The position numbers and the translations under genes are program-made. Below, piece after piece: positions 44,620 to 55,955 of a stretch of 64,000 nucleotides of DNA. The DNA is from Ectocarpus siliculosus (lineage: Eukaryota > Sar > Phaeophyceae > Ectocarpales > Ectocarpaceae), in contig FN649744.1 of NCBI GenBank assembly GCA_000310025.1, positions 246,045 through 310,044 of the forward strand. Reading direction: 5' to 3'. Every line of letters starts with the position of its first letter. Within the stretch, counting starts at the first letter, position 1. Under the pieces are notes generated by a model. It had not been told where the DNA came from. It worked only from the letters and a program-made list of their open reading frames with translations, and did no database searches.

Positions 44620-47355
44620 GGAGAGCGAACACGGCGTTCCGTTTCGTGGAGTGCCTCTGGACGCCGGCATCTACTTTTCTTCTCGGAGCGGGGACGCAGG
44701 ACTCGGCTGCCACGGCTCCTTCTTCTTCGTATTGCTGCGTTGCACACGAACACGATAGTCTCGCCGGCTGCCTTTTCCGTGCCACCATCAACGCCCATGC
44801 GTCTTGCCGAGACGTGCCGTTCTGAATGGGTCGCCTTTGCATGGCTTGCTACCTGACACCACCAGGATGCGACCATGGTTGCGGGGAACACGGGCCCACA
44901 CCACTGCTGCTCCACGTATTTGCTGCATCAAGTACGAGCTGCACGCATTTGACGCGTTGCAAGCAAACAAAAAAGGGCCGTTTCAAGCTAGGGCACAACA
45001 AGGCCGCTGTCCTATCTCGAGCTCTCATGTCGATCATTTCGTAGCCCCGGATGCGCGGACGTTGTCAAAGTGTGCTGGATGGGCAGAGGTTGTCGGGTTT
45101 CCTAGGGTAAACAGAGCGCATCACCAGTAATATGAAGTCATGTTGCTTGTCCGAGAGCTGGCGGTGGTTGCTTGATCCCCACAGATTGAGTTCGATTTTA
45201 CACGGGACGGATAGGGGAGGAAAACATTTACCGTGTGGAAATGTCGGTGTTGCTTTCGTAGTGCTTTGGAGGCTTGGTAGACGGGAGAGACCCGCAACTA
45301 ACTGCATTCAGTTGTCATCTACGCCTTGGTGGTGGCAAGTAAATACTCTTAATCTTGCTTGTATGCATGCCACCGTTTTTGTCTCGCACTTGAAACTTGG
45401 CGGTGTTGGTGATGTGAAGACTCACAACTCACACGTGGCAAGAAGAAAAATGTGGACTTTCAAAGCATACAGTAGCCTGGACGGTGCAACACGTACTGTG
45501 ACTGATGTGTATTGTCGGACATGTGTATCTACCCTTCCGGGTTATGGATGGTTTCATGTCTGGTTACGTTAACGTCAAGACGTATACTACGACACGCGTC
45601 AGTGAAATTCGGGGTACAGATGGGGCTCGCAGTTAAGAAAAAAATTGTCAAGAAAAAAGGCTCAAACTTTCACGGAAAATAAGAAAAAAGGCCTAAGAAA
45701 CACAGCTCAATCTCGGGCACAACATAAGAAACATCCCAATAAGAAACATGATCGTGCGATACCCCAAGACAAAAGAAACAAGGGGTAGAAGCTGGGGGAG
45801 CGTGTCCAAAAAAACGTCCCACTGCTGATGCTGCTGCCATGCTCCCACCTCCTACCTAGCTCATGTCATGTAATTTTTGGTAACGACGGAGAGGTGGTTA
45901 TTTTCGCGGCGCCCCCCGCGTCCCAGCGCCACCGCGGGCTGCGCTACCCACTGCTGCTGCTGCTACTGTATTTCTGTACTGCCACAACCCCCATGTTCGC
46001 CACATCGAGCTGAGGGCTTTTGGTGTGTTGTATTCTTCGCGATCAGAAATAAGAAAACACATACAGCAGGAATAGGAGAATCAACAGGATGCGACAGCCC
46101 AAAGGAATAAGAAATGCGTTTTAAGAAATTGACCGACTTCGGCTGGTCCTTCCTGCCCAGAATAAGAAATTGAGGCTCCACCCAATTTTGACGTTTCTTG
46201 TCTCCGGCCCCTATCTGTCTGCATTGTGTGCGTTTTCGATGAAGAACCCACGAAAACAAGAAGAAAATAGAAACGAATTGTGGTACCAGGCTTATAGACT
46301 AGTCGTGTATTTTTTTCTCCTTTGGCATCCGCAAACGTACATGTATTCGAGTCAGTGGACAGTTAAGTGCCCTGCCGCAAGAGGGCCACAACATCGGGGC
46401 TGGAAGTACAATTTTTTTCATTTGGCCATGATCGAGTTTTTTTGTGGTGTTCATGTATAGCGAGGCGAGGCTGGCTGTGGTACTTCCGCGACGCGAAAGG
46501 AAAGGCCCATCGCCGGTTTCGCCCCCTCTTGTTGGCCGTCATGGCGTAGATCTCTGCTGCACAGCTAGAAAAGAGTTCAGTTCATCGATCCGCGCGTGTC
46601 AAATCCTTCCGTCGACTAGGAATAATGAATGTTGCGTGAGAGGGGGCGCGAATACCGTGAGAAAGACTGGACACGAACGGACTGGACGCAATAACAAACA
46701 TAAACAAACATAACAAAACAGTTAGTTTCAACACAAGGTCCGATACAAAGCGGAAGGAGGAGCGTTTGTATACGACACACGAAACCACCCCGAGGGCGAA
46801 AAAAAACAGGCTACAAAAAATACTATAGTCTAGTCGCTATAGGCAAAAAAAGTATCCTCCGTGTTTTAGGTACATAGAAGTACAAGAGACGACTCCATGT
46901 TTTATCTGAGTGTGTTTTGTGCCAGGGTGTTTTTTTGTCTGTTGTCCTCTGTAATATGCATATAATAACTACTGTACACATATCATGTAGTTTCATGTTT
47001 TGATGTTTTTGGACTCAACTGACCCACACCCGTACGTTGTGTTACACGTTTGTTTGTTTGGCGTGAAGTGGGTGACAGCAGCAAGCAGCATCAGGCTCTC
47101 GTTTTCCACCCCATCAGCGATGATATTGATGACGACACGACTTCAGTGTATACCGTGGATAGTACTTTCGTTAGGTTGGCGTGCACTGGAGACAGACAGA
47201 CAGACAGACTATGCATCCATCTGTAGTTATTCATCTCCCCGACCGTCTCTCGAGTTACCTCCCCCTGTTCACATTCAACGCCATGGGGTTGGTTGGTTGA
47301 TGTGTTGCCAAAGTAAAGTCAAGCAACAGGCGTAATTTCTTGGCTCGCGCGGTCA
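44620..47355. other. Intergenic region with one MITE
   Basis: I find no host exon. The region holds the MITE at 45617-46218. The remainder is unstructured at the level I can read, apart from a short CAGA array near 47197. The LTR fossil begins at 47356. Confidence 0.5.
45617..46218. mobile_element. Larger relative of the family A MITE
   Basis: The left end, preceded by TA, reads CAGATGGGGCTCGCAGTTAA then GAAA. The right end in reverse reads CAGATAGGGGCCGGAGACAA then GAAACG. Further in, the right side matches the right end of the 14766-14966 element (GTCAAAATTGGG against GTCAATTTGGG, then GAGCCTCAATTTCTTATT against GAGGCTCGATTTCTTATT). AAGAAA words recur throughout. It is about 602 bp and non-coding. 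Confidence 0.65.
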
Positions 47356-47820
47356 TGTAGCAAGTGGAGAGACTGTAATCTGAGAGGGATCCTGTGACTT
47401 GAGAAGGTCTTGTAGGAGAAAACTCGAGCTTCTGGTTTAAGGCTCGCAGGGGCCACATATGCACATGTCTGGTTTCTGAGAGGATCCCACGCATGACTAA
47501 ATGGTGACTAAACAGCTACCGACCTGTTGGTAGCAGTCTCTCGCTCTTGCACCGAGTTCGAAGGAGCGCTTGAACAGCGGTAGAGAAAGCCTAGAAGGAG
47601 GCTTGTGGAACGTGGAGAAGGTCTCCGGTCGTGGATACGGTATTCGCTTTGATTATTGCTAAGCACAAGTGCCAACAAAGGAAGTGAGCAGCGTGTGCGC
47701 GGGCGACACGCTCTACAAGGAGCTCTGCGGAATGTACAGAACTATACAGCACCCTATGGGCATAATGCAAACCTCCCAAAGGTGCAACTCCTTGAAACCG
47801 TAACTAAATTAACCGTGACA
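47356..47820 (-). repeat. Downstream LTR of the gypsy fossil
   Basis: A 465-bp direct repeat of 54385-54849, with TG...CA ends on the minus strand. The flank just left of it ends in GTCA. Confidence 0.9.
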
Positions 47821-48947
47821 TCCCCACTAGCATGAACAGCTATTTGTCAGCTGTCACATGCTAAACGGTAGCGGGAATTGCGGACACCGCAAAGTGGCGC
47901 ACTTCCTCTTGAAAAACTACCATGCGATGCCTATAAGTTGGACCGAAAGTTCGACCGAGAATATCGAGAGGGGACAGCGAAAAAACCTACATAAAAACCG
48001 CTCGTCTCGACATTCTCACTGCGCTTTGAACAGGCCCGACATCGACTTGTGCGAAGGAAAAACCCGGTGTCCGGGAGAAACCCTTCGCCCCCATCCCGAG
48101 GGTCAAAGAATTCAGGCCAGCGACCGAAAACACCAAGTGCCACTTGGACGTAAAATACTCTTACAAAAAACCGTCCTTCACTTGGTGAATTCACTGTAGT
48201 GGCTGGCCCGACCCTCATCTACAGCGCGGGAAAAACCTGGCCATCCAGGGATAATCCCATTGCGCAAAGCACCTACAACACCAAACCAAAACCAAAACCA
48301 CACCGCAGCTGCAACCGTACAATTCGATCACTGCGATGGCACTCGTACACCTACGACACAAAATCAACACACTCCACGCATCAAGACGCCACTACGAAGT
48401 GCCCACAAGGGTGCTACCGGGTACTGCAAAATCAGCAACCAGGTATCAAATCATCCGGCTAGACAAGTACAATCAGGACACACACAACACTCAAAATACC
48501 CTACGCTTCACAAGGGCTAAATAAAATAGTACGTCTAGACACGCGAAACAATCTACTCGCCAAAAGGAAACCGTGAACTACGCGCGCTACGGCAAGGTAC
48601 ATACTCCAAACTAACTATCTATTGGGAGAATCAGAACGTGCCGACTAGTGTACGGGTATTGTAGAACTACCTGCATACGGACGCACTATTCCTAGGGCTT
48701 CCAACTACCACCCACACGCATCGGGGGAATCAGCACGTACCGACCAGTGTACGGGCATAGTAAGACTGCCTGCATACGGACGCACTATCCCTAGGAATCA
48801 ACACCTACATCCTACCACCCAACGCAGCGCAAAACCGACTCGTGTACTGGCGTCTCTGGACCACCTGAAAACGGCCGTGCCCCGTCTAAGAAACGAACGT
48901 TCTGCAATCGAAAGGCACCATAGTCCGGCCACGCAAGCCATTGGCCG

Positions 48948-50016
48948 CTACTCCGCCAGTCGCTCCAGCTCTCGGCGGGAGAGCTCTTCCCAGTTCTGGT
49001 CGTTGTAACGTACACGCCAGTAAGGGTGGAGATAGTCGTACACCTGGCCTTGCAACCTGATTCCTCCATCCAGCTCCTTCCAAAAGGTGAAACCTATCGG
49101 AAACAGCTTCAGAGCTTCGGCGTGCGACAGCGGGGCACGGGACTTGGGTAAGACAGGCAAAGGATCGGTGGCGCGTTGCGGGTAGTACAGATGCCACAGT
49201 GCGACGAAGCCATCCAACTGAAGGGGCGTGAAACTCTGCAGCATGACCTCTTCTGACACCCAGTCCGACACCACCCCATTTCCAGACACCCCCTTATACT
49301 CCCAAACTAACTGAGCGCCAGAGGTTGATCGGGTTCTACGGCAGTCCGCAATGGAGACAAATCCCAACATCTCTGCGGCCCCCGCAGGGAGTTTGAAATC
49401 GGGTCCCGAAGCGTAAGTCGCGAACTCGTCGGCGATGGAATGTCTGAGCGGGGGGGGTCGAAGGTGGAAAGGCTTAACATCGGCGGTAGACACTCTCCGG
49501 CTACGCTTCTTTCTACCCTGCATGCTGACTCCTACACTAAGACCCGGTTGTATCACGTCCGTTACTTTCCAGGGCCCTGTGTACAAGTCGTGCTGCAGCT
49601 TCCTCCCTCTGCGATCTCGGTGTCGTCGACTGTCGGTCTCGCGGACCAGCACTAAGCTGTCCTGTCCCACCGCCACTCCTGCGGATGACCGCTCGATCGA
49701 CGCGTTGGCTTTCGCCCGCGCCGCTACCTGCAACTCGTGGCGCTTCTCGAGTGCCAGCCGTACTTCGCGGAGATTCTGCTTGCGTCGCTCCACGAAATTG
49801 TCAAGGCCTCGCTCCTGTCCTGCCTCGTCTGTGAGAGGCACTAACGAGTCCAAAGTCGTGCGGGGCTTGCGGCCGAACAGCAGCTCGAAAGGGGTCATGT
49901 GGGAGGGGAGCGAAGTGTCTGGCAGTGTACGCTTGATCCAAATCGACGGTGAAACACACTCGTCCCACCTGTCAGGCCACGACCTACACAGCTCCGCCAA
50001 TAGCTCCTGGAGCCAT
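48948..50016 (-). other. Integrase C-terminal part of the gypsy fossil
   Basis: Minus-strand coding-like sequence with the integrase-tail signature TPFELLFGRKPRT, then a long coiled, basic stretch and a Tyr/Trp-rich end (YWRVRYNDQNWEEL), perhaps a chromo- or GPY-like region. It is separated from the integrase core by the inserted element at 50017-53360. Between this part and the downstream LTR is about 1.1 kb of non-coding sequence with an imperfect 85-bp direct repeat. Confidence 0.8.
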
Positions 50017-50381
50017 TGTTCGTGAGGTGGATTATGCCATCCTTACGAAGGCTACTGCGGTAGTACTCATGTGTGGTTTTGAGCTATGCAGGTGCGCAAG
50101 TGCGTGACCGTCCATCGGTCATTTGGATCTTCGGGGTATCTCCGGTAGTAGGATCTTTGGCAAGTTGTCGCGCATTCCTTGCTGTCATGTATTCCGAGTT
50201 CCGAATGCGTCTTGCGACTGTTGCTCGCGTGCCTCGGTGTTTGTGATGCACCTGGGTGCCCACTCTCTTCCGTTGCTTGTGTCTACGAGGACGACCAATA
50301 AAACGACTTTACCATCTCTTCACATTGTCAAACGGGACAGCCGTGCTCATCCAGCAGCACTCGGCTTGGGGCCAATCAACA
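50017..50381 (+). repeat. Left LTR of the gag-only element
   Basis: A 365-bp direct repeat of 52996-53360. It contains a possible polyadenylation signal (AATAAA) near its middle-right part. Confidence 0.9.
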
Positions 50382-50416
50382 CTCTAGAGTTCTTGTGGCG
50401 TTAACGTCATAGTCTA

Positions 50417-51754
50417 GTGCGGCAGACACACATGTCTTCGAACGACTCTGTGAACTCTGGCGGGGGCGAGGCTGGCCCGACTCATGAGGAGCTTAGGACG
50501 GCCATCGACGACGCCGTGGGCGACGCCAGCACCAGAATGGAGAAGATGGTGACGGAGAAACTGGAAGGCATCATGAACACCTTGTCCCGGTTAGTGCCCG
50601 GGACACCGCCCGCCGGAAGTGCGACCGGAGCGGGCGGCGGGGGGGAGTCACAGGGGAGGACGCACGCCTTCCCTGGCGCGGGTCAGCTAGACCAAGCGCC
50701 GAATACTGGACGAGGGCTCGAGGGAGCGAGAGGACTGCGAGGCCCGGAAACACGAGAGCCTACACCACACGGTGCTATCTCGCGAGAGGGAATCAGCAGA
50801 GAGGAGCAAGCTTCACGGTATGCTTTCAGCTCGCATGCCCGTATCCCACGCCTGAAACAGTTGGACTTCAACGGAGACGAGAAAAACTGGCTGATGTTCC
50901 GAAACGATTTCATTACGCAGGTTCAGACTTGTGGGATGGGTCGCGCCTTGAGCGACAGCAGAGACATTGAGGTCCTAGGCGTAGACGATGACGGCATGAT
51001 AGAGCAAGGAGTGGAAGTAGGGGAGATAGCCATGTACCGGGATTTGTGGGGGATGCTGACCGGAGCGATATCCAACAACTCCACAAAAATGCTGGTGTAC
51101 GATCGAAAGGGGCCCTCGGCAGCGTGGCGTGCGTTAGAAGAAACATTCACCCCCTTGACCGGCGGCGAGCAGATCTCGCTGATCGGAAAGTTTTATAATG
51201 CCCAACAAGGGAAGAACCAGGAACCCCGAGTGTTTTTCCAGGAGTTCAAGTCCGTAGTGACTAACCTAGAGTTGGCATTCGACCAGCCCATCCCAAAAAT
51301 GCTCGTGTATGCACGGTTCCTCGATGCGCTTTCCCCGGAATTCGAGATTCAAAAGCAACAGCTGCTCGCCCAGAAAACACTCGATGAAGAAGAGATTTTG
51401 AGAGTGCTTCGCACACGGGCTGGGCAACTGAAAGCGGAGGAAAAGAAGGGGAAGAGTGATCGGCGAGCGAACCATCATGCGTTCGTAGCAGTAGAGGGGA
51501 AGGGGGGAGGAAAGAGACGTCCGAAACAAAACCGAGGTTACGAAGAGGCGAATATAGCTAGCGATAAGAGAGTCAAGTGCTACGTCTGTGATGGTGACCA
51601 CTATGCGAGTGCATGCCCAGAGAAGCTTTGCCAGAGGTGCGGAAAAAAGGGGCACAACGCGAAAAACTGCCCATCGAGAACTGAAACTGCAGTCGCCGCG
51701 ATTGAAGTTGGAGTCGGTGGTGTTGAGTTGGACGTCGCATACGAAGCACTCTGA
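50417..51754 (+). other. Gag-type polyprotein of the nested element
   Basis: A single frame of about 445 residues. The first 120 are Gly/Glu-rich. The middle resembles the retrotransposon gag/UBN2 fold (WLMFRNDFITQVQ; AWRALEETFTPL; FFQEFKSVVTNLELAF). The C-terminal quarter has a basic stretch and two zinc-knuckle-like motifs, CYVCDGDHYASAC and CQRCGKKGHNAKNC, of which the second is the classic CCHC. It is a capsid-type protein of a virus-like element, described here as a fossil part. Confidence 0.85.
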
Positions 51755-52995
51755 TGTTGTCTAGATCTGTTTTCCCAGCGGTGCATCAACGCCCGTTCGC
51801 TTTCGTGCCTTGCGTGCAATTCGGCTCGTCGGCATTTCCCCATCAAGAGCCGATTTTGATGATACGACTGACGAAAGTACAAAGGGGAATTTTTTCTGGC
51901 CTGTTACTTTTCCGCCGTTCGCTCGTTGTTTTTTTTTCTTGTGTGTTCGATCGGGATACGAACGCAGTCCATGAAACTCGATGTTGCCTGTCCGGTATAC
52001 CATGCGCATCTCAGTAACTAACCGCGTAGGTTGAGCCATGATGAGGCTTATTGCACGATGAAATACTGAGGATGGTGTGGCATTCCGTTGTCGTCTCACT
52101 TTGAGGAATGGTGATCCGCAGGGCACTGCGGTCACACCAATTTGATTGATGATGTTCGGAATTATTTTGCCTGAAATCAGGGAGGGCTGATGAATGACGC
52201 CTTTTTCCGTGATAGATGGCTACCAGCGTCTCTCATATTAGCAGGTACCGGCAGGCTGGTTGATGAACTGTTTGTGATTGATATGCTGCTTCGATCGTCC
52301 TCTGATGTGTAGGCTGAGAGGGGGCACCCTCCCCTAACATGTGGTTGATTGCCCTTTTATATGATCTTTCATTGATGTACAGACCGAGGGGGGCACCCCT
52401 CACTGTCATGTGATCGACAATGGTGATCGGGGTTGGTTGCAGACGCGCCCCGTTGCTAACAGCAGCTGGATACAGCAGTAGGGATCCTGTTGCTGGGAGG
52501 GAGTTACTTGTGAAGGAGTAGCAAAAAATGTCTAGGTCCAGTGTCTCTCGAAGCGGGGTACCGTTGTGGTTGAGATACTGCTTGATCTTCCTCTTGGTTG
52601 ATCGCCCTCTATAAAAATGTCATTTAGCGATGTAGCGTTAGGTTTTACGTTTTTCCGCTGCAATTTGGCATTGGTGCTTGTGGCCTTAGGCGCGCCGCGG
52701 TGCTGACAGCAACTCGATACAGTAGGGATCCTGTTGGCTGGGAGGGGACTACTTGAAAAGGGGTAGTACAAATGCCTGACAGTTGTAGACGTGTAGGTTT
52801 GCAACTTTGTGACTGATGTGTTGATTGTGTTGACAGTTCAATCAGCAGGATGACCCGTGGGGGCGGAGGGTTTTGATCCGGTGGCCGGGTTTCCCTTCGT
52901 TTGTTTTATTTTTGTTTCTTTTTGGAGTTTTCTATGAGTACCCCGAGCGCTTTGGTTTTGAGAGCATTCGTTATGATGTACAGAATCAGGGAGGG
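51755..52995 (+). other. Non-coding interior of the gag-only element
   Basis: No long frame is seen. It contains two imperfect direct repeats of about 73 bp (near 52457-52530 and 52700-52773, both with TAGGGATCCTGTTG) and two GGGGGCACCC-type units near 52320 and 52385. A purine run, GGGAGGG, abuts the right LTR and fits a polypurine tract. Confidence 0.7.
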
Positions 52996-53360
52996 TGTTC
53001 GTGAGGTGGATTATGCCATCCTTACGAAGGCTACTGCGGTAGTACTCATGTGTGGTTTTGAGCTATGCAGGTGCGCAAGTGCGTGACCGTCCATCGGTCA
53101 TTTGGATCTTCGGGGTATCTCCGGTAGTAGGATCTTTGGCAAGTTGTCGCGCATTCCTTGCTGTCATGTATTCCGAGTTCCGAATGCGTCTTGCGACTGT
53201 TGCTCGCGTGCCTCGGTGTTTGTGATGCACCTGGGTGCCCACTCTCTTCCGTTGCTTGTGTCTACGAGGACGACCAATAAAACGACTTTACCATCTCTTC
53301 ACATTGTCAAACGGGACAGCCGTGCTCATCCAGCAGCACTCGGCTTGGGGCCAATCAACA
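52996..53360 (+). repeat. Right LTR of the gag-only element
   Basis: A 365-bp direct repeat of 50017-50381, followed by the GCCAT target duplication. Confidence 0.9.
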
Positions 53361-54306
53361 GCCATCCCCCCAGCCTCTCGACAGACCCCTGACCTCGTGG
53401 ATGATCCGCAGGGCCAAACACGATGTCTGCATGCAACCACCTACACAGATGCCTCACTACCTCCGCTCCGAACTCTGAACCCCTATCGCAGCGAATGGTT
53501 TTTGGAACACCGAAGGTCAGGCATAGCTCGATCAAGACGCGCGCAACGCCTACTGCCTGCTTTGTCTCTAACGGGAAACCGAAAGGGAACTTAGAGGCGC
53601 GGTCTACCACGAGCAGAACGTAGTTGTTGCCGGTCAGCGACGGCGTGTCAATCTTGAGGATATCCATTTGCAGCTCATCCCACGGCTCGAGCGGTCTACC
53701 TGGCATCATGGCTACCCGTCTACTCTGCGGTCTCTTGCGTTTACGGCAACTACACGACAACACGTACTGTCGGGTGTCTCGCGTCATCGTGGGCCAGTGG
53801 AAATGATTTCGCAGTAAGGACAAAGTTGCTCCCGTCCCGGCATGACCATGCAGCGTGTGTACCAGAGCGATGATGTCTGCTACCATGGAGTCGGGGATAG
53901 CGGGCAGTTTCCTACCCTTACCATCCACGTACCGGATAACATCATCTTCACCTAGGTCGTACCGCTTATCCGCCCTTCCCCCCTGGCTAGTGTTCGCATT
54001 CTCATTCAAACTCTTGCGAACCTGACCCAAGAGAGTGTCGTCTCGTTGCCGTTGAGCCAGCAGGGCTGGCTTGGTGAGCACCTGTGCAGTCGAGTCGATG
54101 ACTGCCGTTCCACTCCAGCCTGGTCCTGAGGACGACCTCGGAACCTCCCCCCGTGCAGCAAGCACTTCGCCGATGTCGTCATGGCCCGGTTGGACGGGTA
54201 ACGGTGGAAGCGTCGGGAGCGGGGGCACCGGGTCTGCCGACTCGACTGGCGTAGGGCCGGCCGCCATCCTGCTCGGTAGACGCCCCGTCTCCCCGGCCGG
54301 TGGCAA
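53361..54306 (-). other. Integrase N-terminal and core part of the gypsy fossil
   Basis: Minus-strand sequence with the HHCC zinc-binding region (HTLHGHAGTGATLSLLRNHF; CSCRKRKRP) and the DDE core (ELQMDILKIDTPSLTGNNY; VLLVVDRASKFPFGFPL; KTIRCDRGSEFGAEVVRHL). These identify a Ty3/gypsy-type retroelement integrase. Confidence 0.85.
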
Positions 54307-54345
54307 CTGTACGTCGCCGATGGGCCGCAGACGTACGGACGGCGT

Positions 54346-54384
54346 GCTGTGGAAACCCGAGTTCGATTCTCGGATTGGACACCA
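54346..54384 (-). other. Extended tRNA-like primer-binding site
   Basis: On the plus strand, CCCGAGTTCGATTCTCGG is followed by ATTGGACACCA and then directly by the LTR. This is the 3' end of a tRNA: T-stem CCGAG/CTCGG around TTCGATT, then the acceptor strand and CCA. On the element's strand it starts TGGTGTCC, as expected of a primer-binding site. Complementarity covers about 29 bases or more, longer than the usual 8-18. Confidence 0.65.
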
Positions 54385-54849
54385 TGTAGCAAGTGGAGAG
54401 ACTGTAATCTGAGAGGGATCCTGTGACTTGAGAAGGTCTTGTAGGAGAAAACTCGAGCTTCTGGTTTAAGGCTCGCAGGGGCCACATATGCACATGTCTG
54501 GTTTCTGAGAGGATCCCACGCATGACTAAATGGTGACTAAACAGCTACCGACCTGTTGGTAGCAGTCTCTCGCTCTTGCACCGAGTTCGAAGGAGCGCTT
54601 GAACAGCGGTAGAGAAAGCCTAGAAGGAGGCTTGTGGAACGTGGAGAAGGTCTCCGGTCGTGGATACGGTATTCGCTTTGATTATTGCTAAGCACAAGTG
54701 CCAACAAAGGAAGTGAGCAGCGTGTGCGGGGGCGACACGCTCTACAAGGAGCTCTGCGGAATGTACAGAACTATACAGCACCCTATGGGCATAATGCAAA
54801 CCTCCCAAAGGTGCAACTCCTTGAAACCGTAACTAAATTAACCGTGACA
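54385..54849 (-). repeat. Upstream LTR of the gypsy fossil
   Basis: A 465-bp direct repeat of 47356-47820. The flank just right of it begins GTCA, matching the left side. Confidence 0.9.
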
Positions 54850-54942
54850 GTCACACATGAATGTATACTGCTGTACAGTCAGCTACCTAGACTGTTGGGA
54901 CAAACAAAGAATAACGGTTCCATCCCGTTTCAAGGTCACGTG

Positions 54943-55134
54943 TCTGTGCCGCTGGTAACTCTCGGTGCTACACTGTGAGCTATACTCTGTAAGTCAACCA
55001 CCGCTAGTAGAAGACTTTTTACTCTTTTTACAGCAGTACTGCCAAGGGCGCACAAAAAAAGTCTTCCCGCCCCCCCGCCTGACTCCCAGAGTATAGCTCA
55101 CAGTGTAGGACCGAGAGTTACCAGCGTCACAGAC
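54943..55134. repeat. Inverted repeat with arms of about 47 bp, abutting an N gap
   Basis: The left arm, 54943-54990, contains GCTGGTAACTCTCGG and CTACACTGTGAGCTATACTC. The right arm, 55088-55134, carries its inverse and stops exactly where the N run starts. A spacer of about 97 bp between them contains the left end of the 55031-62492 element. The right arm may continue into the gap. Confidence 0.7.
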
Positions 55135-55955
55135 NNNNNNNNNNNNNNNNNNNNNNNNNNNNNNNNNNNNNNNNNNNNNNNNNNNNNNNNNNNNNNNNNN
55201 NNNNNNNNNNNNNNNNNNNNNNNNNNNNNNNNNNNNNNNNNNNNNNNNNNNNNNNNNNNNNNNNNNNNNNNNNNNNNNNNNNNNNNNNNNNNNNNNNNNN
55301 NNNNNNNNNNNNNNNNNNNNNNNNNNNNNNNNNNNNNNNNNNNNNNNNNNNNNNNNNNNNNNNNNNNNNNNNNNNNNNNNNNNNNNNNNNNNNNNNNNNN
55401 NNNNNNNNNNNNNNNNNNNNNNNNNNNNNNNNNNNNNNNNNNNNNNNNNNNNNNNNNNNNNNNNNNNNNNNNNNNNNNNNNNNNNNNNNNNNNNNNNNNN
55501 NNNNNNNNNNNNNNNNNNNNNNNNNNNNNNNNNNNNNNNNNNNNNNNNNNNNNNNNNNNNNNNNNNNNNNNNNNNNNNNNNNNNNNNNNNNNNNNNNNNN
55601 NNNNNNNNNNNNNNNNNNNNNNNNNNNNNNNNNNNNNNNNNNNNNNNNNNNNNNNNNNNNNNNNNNNNNNNNNNNNNNNNNNNNNNNNNNNNNNNNNNNN
55701 NNNNNNNNNNNNNNNNNNNNNNNNNNNNNNNNNNNNNNNNNNNNNNNNNNNNNNNNNNNNNNNNNNNNNNNNNNNNNNNNNNNNNNNNNNNNNNNNNNNN
55801 NNNNNNNNNNNNNNNNNNNNNNNNNNNNNNNNNNNNNNNNNNNNNNNNNNNNNNNNNNNNNNNNNNNNNNNNNNNNNNNNNNNNNNNNNNNNNNNNNNNN
55901 NNNNNNNNNNNNNNNNNNNNNNNNNNNNNNNNNNNNNNNNNNNNNNNNNNNNNNN
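55135..55955. other. Assembly gap (821 N)
   Basis: This run of N falls inside the coding sequence of the zinc-finger gene and next to an inverted-repeat arm. The boundaries of both are therefore uncertain. Confidence 1.

Larger units (their letters stand above)
50017..53360 (+). mobile_element. Gag-only LTR element nested in the gypsy fossil
   Basis: The element has two 365-bp LTRs (TGTTCG...CAACA) that look identical by eye, and a perfect 5-bp target duplication, GCCAT, at 50012-50016 and 53361-53365. The 2.6-kb interior carries one gag-type frame and about 1.2 kb of non-coding sequence, with no protease, reverse transcriptase or integrase. That is the layout of non-autonomous TR-GAG elements, which rely on a relative for their enzymes. 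It looks whole for its class and recent. Confidence 0.85.
47356..54849 (-). mobile_element. Broken Ty3/gypsy LTR retrotransposon fossil
   Basis: Two 465-bp direct repeats bound the element, and GTCA appears as a short duplication just outside both. In its own (minus) direction the LTR begins TGTCACGG and ends GCTACA. Only integrase is recognisable between them; gag, protease and reverse transcriptase are not seen. A tRNA-like primer-binding site lies next to the upstream LTR, and a short purine run precedes the other. A gag-only LTR element is inserted in it. The copy is broken, with most coding parts missing plus one insertion. The LTRs look almost identical by eye, so the insertion is probably recent despite the loss. 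Confidence 0.85.

Noticed and set aside
49435-50025. 196-residue plus-strand frame
   Set aside because: Antisense to the integrase tail of the LTR fossil.
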